NCBI RefSeq assembly: GCF_902374955.1
Contig: NZ_CABKRX010000109.1
Location: 15,839-79,838 of the forward strand
Source: Bacillus massilioanorexius
GTDB taxonomy: Bacteria > Bacillota > Bacilli > Bacillales > DSM-1321
Direction: 5' to 3'
Length of the DNA: 64,000 bases
How positions within the stretch are numbered: the first letter of the stretch is position 1; each line of letters starts with the position of its first letter. Below are positions 35,767 to 44,935 of the stretch, one piece after another. A program made the translations under genes and the position numbers. The notes below the pieces were generated by a model. It saw nothing but the letters and a program-made list of their open reading frames with translations, made no database searches and was not told the DNA's origin.

Positions 35767-38700
35767 ATGAAAAAGAAATTCGCAATTGTTGTGATGGCTT
35801 TCTTTTTAATTAGTCAAAGCTTTTTCGGAATGACTCCAATATCATATGCCCAAGATGGTGATCAAATTAGTTTAACAGATGATCAAGTACAACAAGAGCA
35901 GCCAACTAATATAGATCAAATTGATATAACCGATGAAAAAGACATTAATGAACAAATAGATTCTAATTTAGATGATAAAGAATCTATAGATATTAATAAA
36001 GAAAAAGTAGAAGATCAAACGAATCAAAAAGAACCTTCAAACACAGACTCAAAAGTTTTAGAATTAGATAAAAAGAATGTAAAAGTGGCTACAGAGAGCA
36101 AGTCAGTAACAGATGAAAAGGACCAAAAACAAAATGTAGTCAAAATGGCAAGTGAACAAATTAAAGAAAATTTAATTACAAGTGTGGTTATGAAGGACAA
36201 GGATGGCAATAATATCACGACCATTCGTCCGGACCAAGGTTCTAGAGTTCAGATTGATTTTACATGGGAGTTGATATCTGGTCATAGTTATAAAGCAGGT
36301 GATACTTTTACTTTTAATCTTCCAGAAAAGTTTAAATTAACTAGTAAACTAAATGGAGATTTGAGTGGAGAAGTCGGAACCTATGAAGTGACTCCAGAGG
36401 GTAAAGTAACTTTTACCTTTAACGAAAAAATTAATGGTGGCCAAGGTCTAGAAAAAGGATATTTCACTATTTGGAGAGACTTTGATTCAGGTAAATTCTC
36501 TGGAGGTTTACAACAGCCTATCGATTTTACATTTGGGGGCTCTGTTACTACTATTCCTGTTCATTTCAAAGGCAAAGGCGATGAAATGAAGAAAACAGGT
36601 ACTGCAAACAAGAAAATGAATCCAAATGAAATTGAATGGGTCGTTGATTTTAACAAAGGTGAAAAGAGCATTAAGGATGCAACATTCAAGGATTACTTCC
36701 AAGATATAAAAACAGAAGATTTACAAATTATAAAAGATTCTATCAAAGTATATGAGTTAACGGTTAAATTGGACGGATCTGTTGTTCCTTCTACAGATGC
36801 TGTTAATGTAACACCTAATCTCCTAACTAACGAAAACGGTTTTGAAATTGCTTTTGGAGATATCGATAAAGCATACCGTGTAATATATACAACAAATGTT
36901 AAGCCTATAATAGTAGAGCCTTATACTAAAACTTATACGAATAAAGCTACGATAACTGGTAAAGAAAATGATAAGCCTATTACAATGGATGATTCAACAA
37001 GTGTGAACGTGAATTTCAGTAAACCCTTGTCGAAAAGCTCCACAGGCTACAATTCATCGACTCAAACAATTACATGGGAAATTCAATACAATTATAATGA
37101 ACAATCCATTGAAAAGAATAACGCCTGGATCAAAGATTACTTCGATAAAAATCATCAAGAATTTTTACCGTCTTCATTGGTTGTTTACAATGTGAAAATT
37201 AATGATGATGGAACGACTGTAACAGGGTCTGAGGTTCCACAATCAGAATATACAGTGGATAAAGATGCTAGCCATGGTTTTGTATTAAATTTTAATAAGG
37301 ATATTAATTCAGCATACAAAATCGTCTACCAAACAAAAGCGATAAATCGTGTGCATGAAGATCAATACACAGTTAAGAACAATGTTGAAATATATGATGG
37401 TACAAAAACTGAGGCAAAAAGAGATATTAATCAGGTTATCTTTAAGAAAAATCGTGGACAAGTTGATTATGCAAAGAAAACGATTGAATGGAAAATCAAT
37501 CTAAACGATGACAACAAAGAAATGAATGATGTAGTGATTACAGATAGTTATAAGGATAAAAATCTAAAGTTAGATCCTAATAGCTTAGTTATTCAAACTG
37601 GAACTACTATATTAGAAGCAGGTAAGGATTACAAATTGGTTGAAAATCCAGAGTATAATGAAGGATTCAAAATTACTTTTCTTAAGCCGTTAACATCAAG
37701 TCATGTTCTTACGTATAAAACAGAATTTGATCCAACTAAAAAAATTCCTAATGGTGGTTATAAAAATAATGCCACTTTAAATTGGACAGAAAATGGAATA
37801 AAGCAAACATCTATATCTAAATCTGCTACATTAGATCCAGATAATTATACGAAAAATAATGGAAACAAAACGGGTAAATATAATGCCCAAACAAAAGAAA
37901 TCACTTGGACAATTGATGTGAACTATAATCTTTATGAAGTGAATAATGCGATTATCCGAGATTTCTATACTGGTATTCAAACATTTGTACCAGATTCTTT
38001 ACAGGTTTATGAATTAGAGCTTACCGGCTCAAATGACGGTGTAAAAGTCGGAAATCTGGTTTCAAAAGAAAATTATACATTAACTCAACCTTTACAAAAT
38101 GCGGAGAAAAATGATGGCTTTGAACTAAAACTAGGTAAAATTAATAAGGCTTATAGAATCACGTATAAAACAAGTCTTAAAAATCAAACGGTTAAAGCGG
38201 AGTATAAAAATCATGCGACGATGCAAGATGGAGATCAAGGAGTGAATTTGTTTGATCAATCAGCGACTGTTAATCCTAAGCATGGTGGAGAGTATATTAA
38301 TAAAGAAGGTAAGCAAGGCACAGGGGTTGAATCAGATCTAGCACTTTGGACAATAAATATAAATCGTAGTCAGTCAACCATTGAAGCTGGAGCAAAATTA
38401 ACTGATACATTGTCAGCTAATCAAATTTTAATTAATAAATCGTTTGAACTATACGCAGCGACTGTAGCTGAAAATGGTACGTTAACAAAAGGGGCTTTAG
38501 TAGATCCAAGTGATTATATTCTTGAGTTTGCGACAGTAAATGGACAAAATACATTTACTTTAACATTCAAAAAAGAAGTGACTTCTGCGTTTTTCTTACA
38601 ATATAAATCGTTCATTAACGCTAATCATAATGAAACGATAAGCAACAACGCTAGCTTCGCTGGACAATTTGACGGCGTAATTGATAAAAGTGATAATGAA

Positions 38701-40803
38701 AGCTTCCAAGCGGATTTTCAAGGAGCTGGTGGCGGAGCAAGTATTGCAGGTAAAGGTGATTTTACGATTGTAAAAGTAGATGCAGATAATAATAAGAAGG
38801 CATTGGCTGGTGCTACTTTTGAATTGTATGATAAATCAGGAACTATGCTACTTGAAACAGTAACAACAGATGAGAATGGGAAAGCTGTATTTAAAGATTA
38901 TAAATATAAGACTTATAAGCTGAAAGAAGTGTTTGCACCAAGTGGCTATGTAATTTCACAAGACTATAAGTCAGGTAAAGAAATAATATTTAGCAAAGAC
39001 ACTGCTACTCTTACTATAGAGAATAAAGAACTACGACAAGGCTTCGAGCTAACAAAAGTAGACGATAAAGATAATAATAAGAAGCTAGAAGGTGCATCTT
39101 TCACCCTTCAATATGATGCTGGTGACGGCTATAAAGGTGATGAAGTATTAACTACTGGAGCAGATGGAAAACTAGCTAAAGGTAATTTAAAGCCAGGTAA
39201 ATATCAGTTAGTAGAACAAAAGGCACCAAAGGGATATCAGCTGGACAAAACACCAATTACATTTACAATCGGTGAAGAACAAACAGAAATCTTGCAGTTA
39301 ACTGCGAAAAATGAAATCTATGTAGGTTCGATTGAATTAGAGAAAAAAGATTTATTTGATCAAACACCGCTTCCTGGTGCAAAATTTGATATTCAAGATG
39401 CAGATGGTAATACTGTGAAAACTGGATTAGTTACTGGTCAAGATGGAAAGCTCAAATCTACAGGTTTAGCAGCAGGTATTTATTATCTAGTAGAAATAGC
39501 TGCTCCTGCAGATTATGTTCTTGACTCAACACCTATTAAATTCGAGATTATAAATGATGTTCCGTTGAAATTAACGGTTACGAACAAATTAATACCTGGA
39601 TCTGTGAAATTAACAAAAGTGAGTTCTGAAAATAAAGATATCAAATTAAAGGATGCAGAGTTTAAATTAATAGACGAAAACAATAAAATTGTTAAAGATT
39701 CTTCAGGTAAGGAATTAATAGGTTTAGTAACAGATAAAGATGGAGAATTAGTCGTTAAAGACCTTAATCCAGGTAAATATTATTTTGTTGAAACAAAAGC
39801 ACCAGCTGGTTATCTATTAGATAGTAAACCAATAGCGTTTGAGATTAAGAAAAATCAAGAACCGGAAGAACATGTTGAAGTAACAAAAGAGAACACCTTG
39901 ATACCACCGGCTATTCTATTAACAGGCTCTGTAAAGCTTGTAAAAGTTGAAAAAGGTAATCTTTCTTTAAAACTAAAAGGGGCAGAGTTTTCGTTACTAA
40001 ATGAAAATGATCAAATTGTAAAAGATCAAGCAGGAAAAGAGTTAAAAGATCTATCAACAAATGAAAACGGAGAATTGGTTGTAAAAGACCTGAGTCCGGG
40101 TAAATATAAATTTGTTGAGACAAAAGCGCCATTTGGTTATCAGTTAGATAGCGCACCAATGGTATTTGAGATTAAGGCTAGCTACACAGAGCATGATTAT
40201 GTGGAGTTACAAGCTGAAAACCAATTAATTTTAGGATCAGTACAATTGACAAAAGTAAAAGCTGGTAACCATAATGTAAAACTAAAAGGAGCTGAGTTCA
40301 GCCTTTTAAACGAAAACAAAAAAATCGTTAAAAATCAATCCAATCAAGAATTAGCAGGATTAACAACGGATGAAAGTGGTCAGCTAATCATTGAGAATCT
40401 GAAGCCTGGAAAGTATCAATTTGTTGAAACAAAAGCACCAACTGGTTATATCTTGAACAGTAAGCCAATAGAATTTGAAATTAAGAGTAACCAAGCAATA
40501 GGTGAACATACTATAGTTGTTTTTGAAAATGAAGTAAAAACGAATGACCCGAACAATCCAAACAATCCGAATGACTCGGATCCGAACAACTCAGGTAAGC
40601 CAAATGGTACAGATGGCTCAAGCCAAACTGGCAATCACTCAAATCAACAAACCATCGACCGAGATAATGATTCGAAACATGAATCGGGAAAATCATTACC
40701 TAAAACAGGTGAAGCATCTAATACAAGTACTATAGTTGCAGGTATAGTGTTAATCCTAATTGGATTTGTGATTATGTTTAATAGAAGACGTACTAAAGCT
40801 TAA
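35767..40803 (+). CDS. Giant LPXTG-anchored Cna-type adhesin
   Basis: 1678 residues. Signal peptide about 1-28; acidic low-complexity region about 29-140; then a beta-sandwich domain (about 140-265) and five Cna collagen-binding-type domains of about 135 residues each (each with a W-x-(V/I)-x-(F/Y/L)-N strand such as EIEWVVDFNKGEK, TITWEIQYNYNEQ, TIEWKINLNDDNK, EITWTIDVNYNLY, LALWTININRSQS). A glycine-rich hinge (GAGGGASIAGKG) follows near 1000. Six Cna-B/SpaA repeats (about 1005-1590) carry K-V-D...GATFEL...G-x-Y-x-L-x-E...AP-x-GY motifs that form Lys-Asn/Asp isopeptide bonds. The stalk ends with an N/P/D linker and LPKTGE, a membrane helix and RRRTKA. It is displayed on peptidoglycan by the adjacent sortase. 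The ligand is unknown; collagen or another matrix protein is possible. Confidence 0.95.
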   Translation: MKKKFAIVVMAFFLISQSFFGMTPISYAQDGDQISLTDDQVQQEQPTNIDQIDITDEKDINEQIDSNLDDKESIDINKEKVEDQTNQKEPSNTDSKVLELDKKNVKVATESKSVTDEKDQKQNVVKMASEQIKENLITSVVMKDKDGNNITTIRPDQGSRVQIDFTWELISGHSYKAGDTFTFNLPEKFKLTSKLNGDLSGEVGTYEVTPEGKVTFTFNEKINGGQGLEKGYFTIWRDFDSGKFSGGLQQPIDFTFGGSVTTIPVHFKGKGDEMKKTGTANKKMNPNEIEWVVDFNKGEKSIKDATFKDYFQDIKTEDLQIIKDSIKVYELTVKLDGSVVPSTDAVNVTPNLLTNENGFEIAFGDIDKAYRVIYTTNVKPIIVEPYTKTYTNKATITGKENDKPITMDDSTSVNVNFSKPLSKSSTGYNSSTQTITWEIQYNYNEQSIEKNNAWIKDYFDKNHQEFLPSSLVVYNVKINDDGTTVTGSEVPQSEYTVDKDASHGFVLNFNKDINSAYKIVYQTKAINRVHEDQYTVKNNVEIYDGTKTEAKRDINQVIFKKNRGQVDYAKKTIEWKINLNDDNKEMNDVVITDSYKDKNLKLDPNSLVIQTGTTILEAGKDYKLVENPEYNEGFKITFLKPLTSSHVLTYKTEFDPTKKIPNGGYKNNATLNWTENGIKQTSISKSATLDPDNYTKNNGNKTGKYNAQTKEITWTIDVNYNLYEVNNAIIRDFYTGIQTFVPDSLQVYELELTGSNDGVKVGNLVSKENYTLTQPLQNAEKNDGFELKLGKINKAYRITYKTSLKNQTVKAEYKNHATMQDGDQGVNLFDQSATVNPKHGGEYINKEGKQGTGVESDLALWTININRSQSTIEAGAKLTDTLSANQILINKSFELYAATVAENGTLTKGALVDPSDYILEFATVNGQNTFTLTFKKEVTSAFFLQYKSFINANHNETISNNASFAGQFDGVIDKSDNESFQADFQGAGGGASIAGKGDFTIVKVDADNNKKALAGATFELYDKSGTMLLETVTTDENGKAVFKDYKYKTYKLKEVFAPSGYVISQDYKSGKEIIFSKDTATLTIENKELRQGFELTKVDDKDNNKKLEGASFTLQYDAGDGYKGDEVLTTGADGKLAKGNLKPGKYQLVEQKAPKGYQLDKTPITFTIGEEQTEILQLTAKNEIYVGSIELEKKDLFDQTPLPGAKFDIQDADGNTVKTGLVTGQDGKLKSTGLAAGIYYLVEIAAPADYVLDSTPIKFEIINDVPLKLTVTNKLIPGSVKLTKVSSENKDIKLKDAEFKLIDENNKIVKDSSGKELIGLVTDKDGELVVKDLNPGKYYFVETKAPAGYLLDSKPIAFEIKKNQEPEEHVEVTKENTLIPPAILLTGSVKLVKVEKGNLSLKLKGAEFSLLNENDQIVKDQAGKELKDLSTNENGELVVKDLSPGKYKFVETKAPFGYQLDSAPMVFEIKASYTEHDYVELQAENQLILGSVQLTKVKAGNHNVKLKGAEFSLLNENKKIVKNQSNQELAGLTTDESGQLIIENLKPGKYQFVETKAPTGYILNSKPIEFEIKSNQAIGEHTIVVFENEVKTNDPNNPNNPNDSDPNNSGKPNGTDGSSQTGNHSNQQTIDRDNDSKHESGKSLPKTGEASNTSTIVAGIVLILIGFVIMFNRRRTKA

Positions 40804-40807
40804 AAGT

Positions 40808-40876
40808 AAAAAAGGAACTGTTTTATAAGTCGACTAAAATTGGCTTATAAGCAGTTCTTTTTTATAGGCTGTTTTT
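40808..40876 (+). repeat. Terminator-containing direct repeat, copy B
   Basis: Hairpin terminator of the adhesin gene, nearly identical to 34441-34509 (after bceB). Stem GGAACTG...CAGTTC with T-run. Confidence 0.85.
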
Positions 40877-40923
40877 TAAAGTTTATATTTTTTTTATTAA
40901 GTACGATGAATAAAATGAGCATA

Positions 40924-41049
40924 AAAAGGTCGAATGAAGCGTAAGGTGCGAGACTCCTGCGGGAGCAGCGGGACAGGTGAGATCCCACAGGCACTATGTT
41001 CCGAGGAGGCTCACCACCCACCCTGCGGAAAGCGAGCATCCAGTAGCGG
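40924..41049 (+). repeat. Intergenic repeat element, copy 2
   Basis: Matches the reverse complement of 34555-34684. Together with the direct copies of the terminator it flanks the sortase-adhesin block. The region 41050-41297 after it holds nothing else that I recognise. Confidence 0.85.
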
Positions 41050-41297
41050 AATTAAACATAGCCCATTCACTTTATTCATAAGTATATAGATTATTAGAAT
41101 CTTCTACTTAATTAACTTACTTCCATACATATATTCTTGCTAAATGTGGTAATTAAATCCAAGTTGTTAAATGAAATTTTTTATGGGTATATAGAAAAAG
41201 CAACTATTTAATCTGTAGAAGTCATCACATCTTGTATTTTACGATATTTTGGTAGTTCTATGGATTAGAATTAGAAACAGAAAGGGAGGAACTCAAC

Positions 41298-41597
41298 ATG
41301 ATTGAAAACATATTATCTTTATCAACAGCCCATATTACGAAAGAAACTGAAACTTGGTTAATAAAACAAGCCTTGCTTTCCGCAGAAGGGAAGATGGATG
41401 TAAGTGTTTTTGAAAAGGTAGGAGACGGATGGTTTATACCCGTTAATGAAAGAGTTTTCACTGAAGAAATTAAAGTGACTCATTCGATCCCTGTAGAATT
41501 TTTTGATATTTATAATTATGCGGTTACACATAAATGTAAATGGATATTGATTGATCGTGAAGGAGACATAATGGAAGAATTACCTCAATATCAATAG
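41298..41597 (+). CDS. Small DUF5983-like protein, paralogue 1
   Basis: 99 residues, ATG with AAAGGGAGG upstream. Sequence landmarks: ISLSTAHIT-like start (LSLSTAHITKETETWLIKQA), DVSVFEKVGDGWFIPVN in the middle, and CKWILIDREGDIMEELPQY at the end. No signal peptide or membrane helix. The pattern recalls DUF5983, but I am not certain. A clear paralogue is at 56397-56699. Each copy is alone, with its own strong ribosome binding site and terminator. Function unknown. Confidence 0.7.
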   Translation: MIENILSLSTAHITKETETWLIKQALLSAEGKMDVSVFEKVGDGWFIPVNERVFTEEIKVTHSIPVEFFDIYNYAVTHKCKWILIDREGDIMEELPQYQ

Positions 41598-41613
41598 ACA
41601 TCTATTAAAAATG

Positions 41614-41673
41614 AAGCTGTGGCTGACTTAAAAGTGATTGATAAATTCTTTTGAGTCAACCTCAGCTTTTTTT
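41614..41673 (+). terminator. Terminator of paralogue 1
   Basis: AAGCTGTGGCTGACTTAAAAG pairs imperfectly with CTTTTGAGTCAACCTCAGCTT; T-run follows. Confidence 0.75.
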
Positions 41674-41880
41674 GGTGTAAATCGTTTGTCATTATGTAAA
41701 ATACTTGATGAAATATTTTTTACTTTTAGTCCAATGCTTTTCTCTTATTTATCCGATTATACTAAAAATAAATCTTTTATTTGCAGAATATTTAAAAAAT
41801 ATTATATGATTTATTCGTTTTTGTAAAAGATTGTTTCCGTTAGTAAGTAGAGAGTAAACCAATTAGTAAGGGGGATGCAG

Positions 41881-43098
41881 ATGATTGAGTTTGATAAAAA
41901 TCCACGTTACATAAGAGATAAGGAAAAAGTTGTGAAGCTAACGCAAAGTTTAGTTCAAATACCTAGTGTTTATCGTCCTAATCAGAAAGATGGCAATGAA
42001 GAAAAGGTAGCGTCTTTCGTAGCAGAGTATTTACGAAATATTGGTTTACAAGTTTATGTAGAGGAAGTTGTTCCAGGGAGACCAAATGTAATTGCCATCT
42101 ATGACTCGGGGCGGAAAGGTAAAACGTTATTATTTGAGGGACATACAGATGTAGTAACGGAAGGGGATCGTTCTTTATGGGAACATGATCCTTTTAGTGC
42201 AACAATTGTTAAAGGTAAGATGTACGGCCGAGGAACAAATGATACGAAAGGAAATTTGGCGTGTGCAATTACAGCTGTAGAATCTCTTCTTTTAGATAAT
42301 GAACAGGTTAATGGAAGAATCATTCTGTGCATTCCTTGTGATGAAGAAGGAATGATGCTAGGTATTAAGCATTTTATTAAAAATGGATGGGCACAAAATG
42401 TAGATGGCGCTATCATTTGTGAACCAGAAGAAAACCAAATATGTGTCAGTCAAAAGGGTGCTATGAGGGTAATAATCCGCGTGCATGGAAAAATGGCACA
42501 TGGAGCAATTCCTTTAAGTGGAATAAATCCTAATGTTCGAATGGCGAAAATTATTTGTGAGCTTGATCAACTGGAACAAAGAGAAAAAATGAGAGTAGGA
42601 AAGCATCCACAATTAGGTTATCCAAGTATAACGCCAACCATATTACAGGCTCCTGTAGTTGGTGATGCTCAAATTAATGTTATTCCAAACCAATGTATGA
42701 CAGCTCTTGATATACGTACTGTTCCAGGACAAGATCATAATCAGATTCAGCGAGAGATACAAAGTATTTTTGATCAGCTTGCGTTAGATGATCCAGATTT
42801 TAAAGCGCAATTTGAAGTGATTGAGGATCGACCTTGGACTATGACCAATGAAGATGACCCTATTGTTCAAGCTGTAGCTAAAGCGTATAGCAATGTTACA
42901 GGATTGAGACCTGTCTATAATGGGGTACCGGGTGCGACCGATGGAACATTTCTTCATCTGGCTGGCGTTCCAATTATTACAACAGGAGCGGGAGATAGGG
43001 AGATTCCTCATCATATTAATGAATATGTCGATATTGAGGAATTAGCGATAACAACACAAATCTATCGATCAGCTGCACTAATTTTCTTGAATGAGTGA
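41881..43098 (+). CDS. M20 family deacylase (ArgE/DapE type), first gene of catabolic-ECF cluster
   Basis: 405 residues, cytosolic, two-zinc hydrolase. I choose ATG 41881; an ATG at 41875 directly abuts the AAGGGGG ribosome binding site. Metal ligands and catalytic residues: LLFEGHTDVV (His), GTNDTKGNLA (Asp), IPCDEEGMML (Glu-Glu), ICEPEEN, and PHHINEYV near the C-terminus. The dimerisation/lid domain lies about residues 195-310. Enzymes of this class remove acyl groups from N-acyl amino acids or cut peptides. It is followed at 8 bp by a beta-decarboxylating dehydrogenase. If the cluster degrades pantothenate (N-pantoyl-beta-alanine), this would be the pantothenate hydrolase. Confidence 0.88.
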   Translation: MIEFDKNPRYIRDKEKVVKLTQSLVQIPSVYRPNQKDGNEEKVASFVAEYLRNIGLQVYVEEVVPGRPNVIAIYDSGRKGKTLLFEGHTDVVTEGDRSLWEHDPFSATIVKGKMYGRGTNDTKGNLACAITAVESLLLDNEQVNGRIILCIPCDEEGMMLGIKHFIKNGWAQNVDGAIICEPEENQICVSQKGAMRVIIRVHGKMAHGAIPLSGINPNVRMAKIICELDQLEQREKMRVGKHPQLGYPSITPTILQAPVVGDAQINVIPNQCMTALDIRTVPGQDHNQIQREIQSIFDQLALDDPDFKAQFEVIEDRPWTMTNEDDPIVQAVAKAYSNVTGLRPVYNGVPGATDGTFLHLAGVPIITTGAGDREIPHHINEYVDIEELAITTQIYRSAALIFLNE

Positions 43099-43106
43099 GG
43101 GCTAAC

Positions 43107-44174
43107 ATGGGTGCTATGAGAGTTGCTGTTATTCCTGGCGATGGAATTGGACAAGAAGTTATGGTGGAAGCTTTAAAGGTCTTAGATATTTTACAAAAGT
43201 TGGATTCTAGTTTTGTAATTCAAATCGAGAGCTTTGAATGGAATAGTGAATATTACCTTAGAACAGGAAGAATGATGCCAGAAGATTCTTTAGAAACTTT
43301 GCGTGTATTTGACGCTATATTGTTTGGTGCAATAGGTGATGATCGTGTACCAGATGAAATTTCGATATGGCAGCTGATTATGCCGATACGTAAACAATTT
43401 CAACAATACGTCAATATACGACCAATTCAAAGTCTACCTGGAATAAACATACCTCTGAAGCAGGAACAACCGATTGATTTTGTTATTATGCGTGAAAATG
43501 CTGAAGGAGAATATTCGGATATGGGAGGGCGACTTTACCAAAATTCCCCGCAAGAAATGGCTGTTCAAAATACGGTTATGACAAGAATAGGCATTGAAAG
43601 AATAGCTACCTTTGCATTTGAATATGCCAGACTTCATAACAAGAATAAGGTGACAAGTGCAACAAAATCGAATGCAGTTATTCATGCAATGAAATTATGG
43701 GATGAAGTAATTGAGGAGGTTTCTCACAATTATAAAGAGATTCAACTAGAAAAGAATTACATAGATGCTTTAGCTGCTTATTTGATCATGCGACCTTCAT
43801 CGTTTGAGGTGATTATTGCTAGTAATCTATTTGGTGATATTTTATCTGATTTAGGAGCTGCTTTAGTTGGTGGGCTAGGTATGGCACCGTCTGCGAATAT
43901 AAATCCGGAGAAAATATTTCCTTCTATGTTTGAGCCAGTTCACGGATCAGCACCTGATATTGCAGGATTATATAAAGCAAATCCTATAGCTCAGGTTTGG
44001 TCGACAGCTTTAATGTTAGAACATTTGGGTAGAGCAGATTTATCAGAAATCGTTATGAAAGCTATTTATTCCATTTTATCTCAAGGGATAGTAAAAACTC
44101 CTGATTTGGGTGGTAGCTCATCAACATTTCAAGTTGGTAATGAAATCATTCGACAGATACATAAACAATTCTGA
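43107..44174 (+). CDS. Beta-decarboxylating dehydrogenase (tartrate / D-malate / 3,3-dimethylmalate type)
   Basis: 355 residues from ATG 43107 (GAGGG 5 nt upstream; the in-frame GTG at 43095 lies inside the previous stop). NAD-dependent family of isocitrate and isopropylmalate dehydrogenases. Motifs: VIPGDGIGQEVMVEAL at the start, VIMRENAEGEYSDMGGR (the RENxEGEYS form typical of the YcsA/TtuC tartrate-D-malate branch), SATKSNAV-like catalytic lysine region (KVTSATKSNAVIHAM), NLFGDILSDLGAALVGGLG and FEPVHGSAPDIAG. It oxidises and decarboxylates a 2-hydroxy-dicarboxylic acid. In the present context 3,3-dimethylmalate is an attractive substrate. Confidence 0.9.
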   Translation: MGAMRVAVIPGDGIGQEVMVEALKVLDILQKLDSSFVIQIESFEWNSEYYLRTGRMMPEDSLETLRVFDAILFGAIGDDRVPDEISIWQLIMPIRKQFQQYVNIRPIQSLPGINIPLKQEQPIDFVIMRENAEGEYSDMGGRLYQNSPQEMAVQNTVMTRIGIERIATFAFEYARLHNKNKVTSATKSNAVIHAMKLWDEVIEEVSHNYKEIQLEKNYIDALAAYLIMRPSSFEVIIASNLFGDILSDLGAALVGGLGMAPSANINPEKIFPSMFEPVHGSAPDIAGLYKANPIAQVWSTALMLEHLGRADLSEIVMKAIYSILSQGIVKTPDLGGSSSTFQVGNEIIRQIHKQF

Positions 44175-44188
44175 GGAGGGACTTGTTC

Positions 44189-44935
44189 ATGCGATTAAAG
44201 GATAAAGTAGTAATAATTACTGGCGCGGCTGGTGGTATGGGAAGAGAAATTGTCAAGCAGTTTTTGGAGGAAGGAGCAAAAATTGTGGCTGCTGATCTTC
44301 GGTTTCCTCATGAAATAGTTGATAATGAAAAGATTATTATTTATGTAGAAACCGATATTACTAATCAACGACAGGTTGAGACATTAGTTGAAAGAGCAAT
44401 GAAACATTTTGGAAGAATCGATGTCGTATTAAATGCTGCTGGAATTGCTCAATCAGCTACACCTATTGAAGAGGTTAGTAATGAAACGTGGGAAAAGATT
44501 TTTGCGATTAATACTACTTCATGCTTTTTGATAAGTCGTGCAGTTGTTCCAATCATGAAAAAGCAAGGGGATGGAGCCTTTATTAATATTGCTTCCATTT
44601 CGGCACTAAGACCTCGTCCTGGTTTAAATGCTTATGTAGCTTCAAAAGGTGCTACGATAGCCTATTCTCAAGCTTTAGCTATTGAATTAGCTGAGAACAA
44701 TATAAGGGTGAATATAATAAATCCTGGTCCTTCTGAAACTTCAATGCTTGTAAAATTTGTCGCAGAGGGTGTAGATAAAGAACAAGCGAAAAATAGTACA
44801 TTTAAGAACAGTGTTCCTCTAGGAGAATTGATTCAACCTATAGATATTGCAAATGCAGCTATTTATTTAAGCTCGGATGAATCAAGAATGGTCACGGGAG
44901 CGGTATTTAACATAGATGGTGGGAGAGGCTTATGA
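44189..44935 (+). CDS. Short-chain dehydrogenase/reductase
   Basis: 248 residues from ATG 44189 (GAGGAGGGA at 8 nt). Classical SDR: cofactor motif TGAAGGMGREIV, acidic residue in VAADLRFP (NAD preference), NAAGIAQSAT, catalytic serine in NIASISALRP and YxxxK in YVASKGATI; C-terminal VTGAVFNIDGG. It oxidises an alcohol to an aldehyde or ketone. The ALDH gene overlaps its stop by 4 bp, so the pair probably runs alcohol to aldehyde to acid in sequence. Confidence 0.9.
   Translation: MRLKDKVVIITGAAGGMGREIVKQFLEEGAKIVAADLRFPHEIVDNEKIIIYVETDITNQRQVETLVERAMKHFGRIDVVLNAAGIAQSATPIEEVSNETWEKIFAINTTSCFLISRAVVPIMKKQGDGAFINIASISALRPRPGLNAYVASKGATIAYSQALAIELAENNIRVNIINPGPSETSMLVKFVAEGVDKEQAKNSTFKNSVPLGELIQPIDIANAAIYLSSDESRMVTGAVFNIDGGRGL

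Noticed and set aside
39000..40540. Repetitive DNA considered as a CRISPR or unstable repeat array
   Set aside because: These are coding Cna-B/SpaA protein repeats of about 90 residues, diverged at DNA level, inside one open frame.
40845..41039. 64-codon minus-strand frame across the repeat element
   Set aside because: Lies entirely in the non-coding repeat element and the terminator; repeat copies do not keep the frame.
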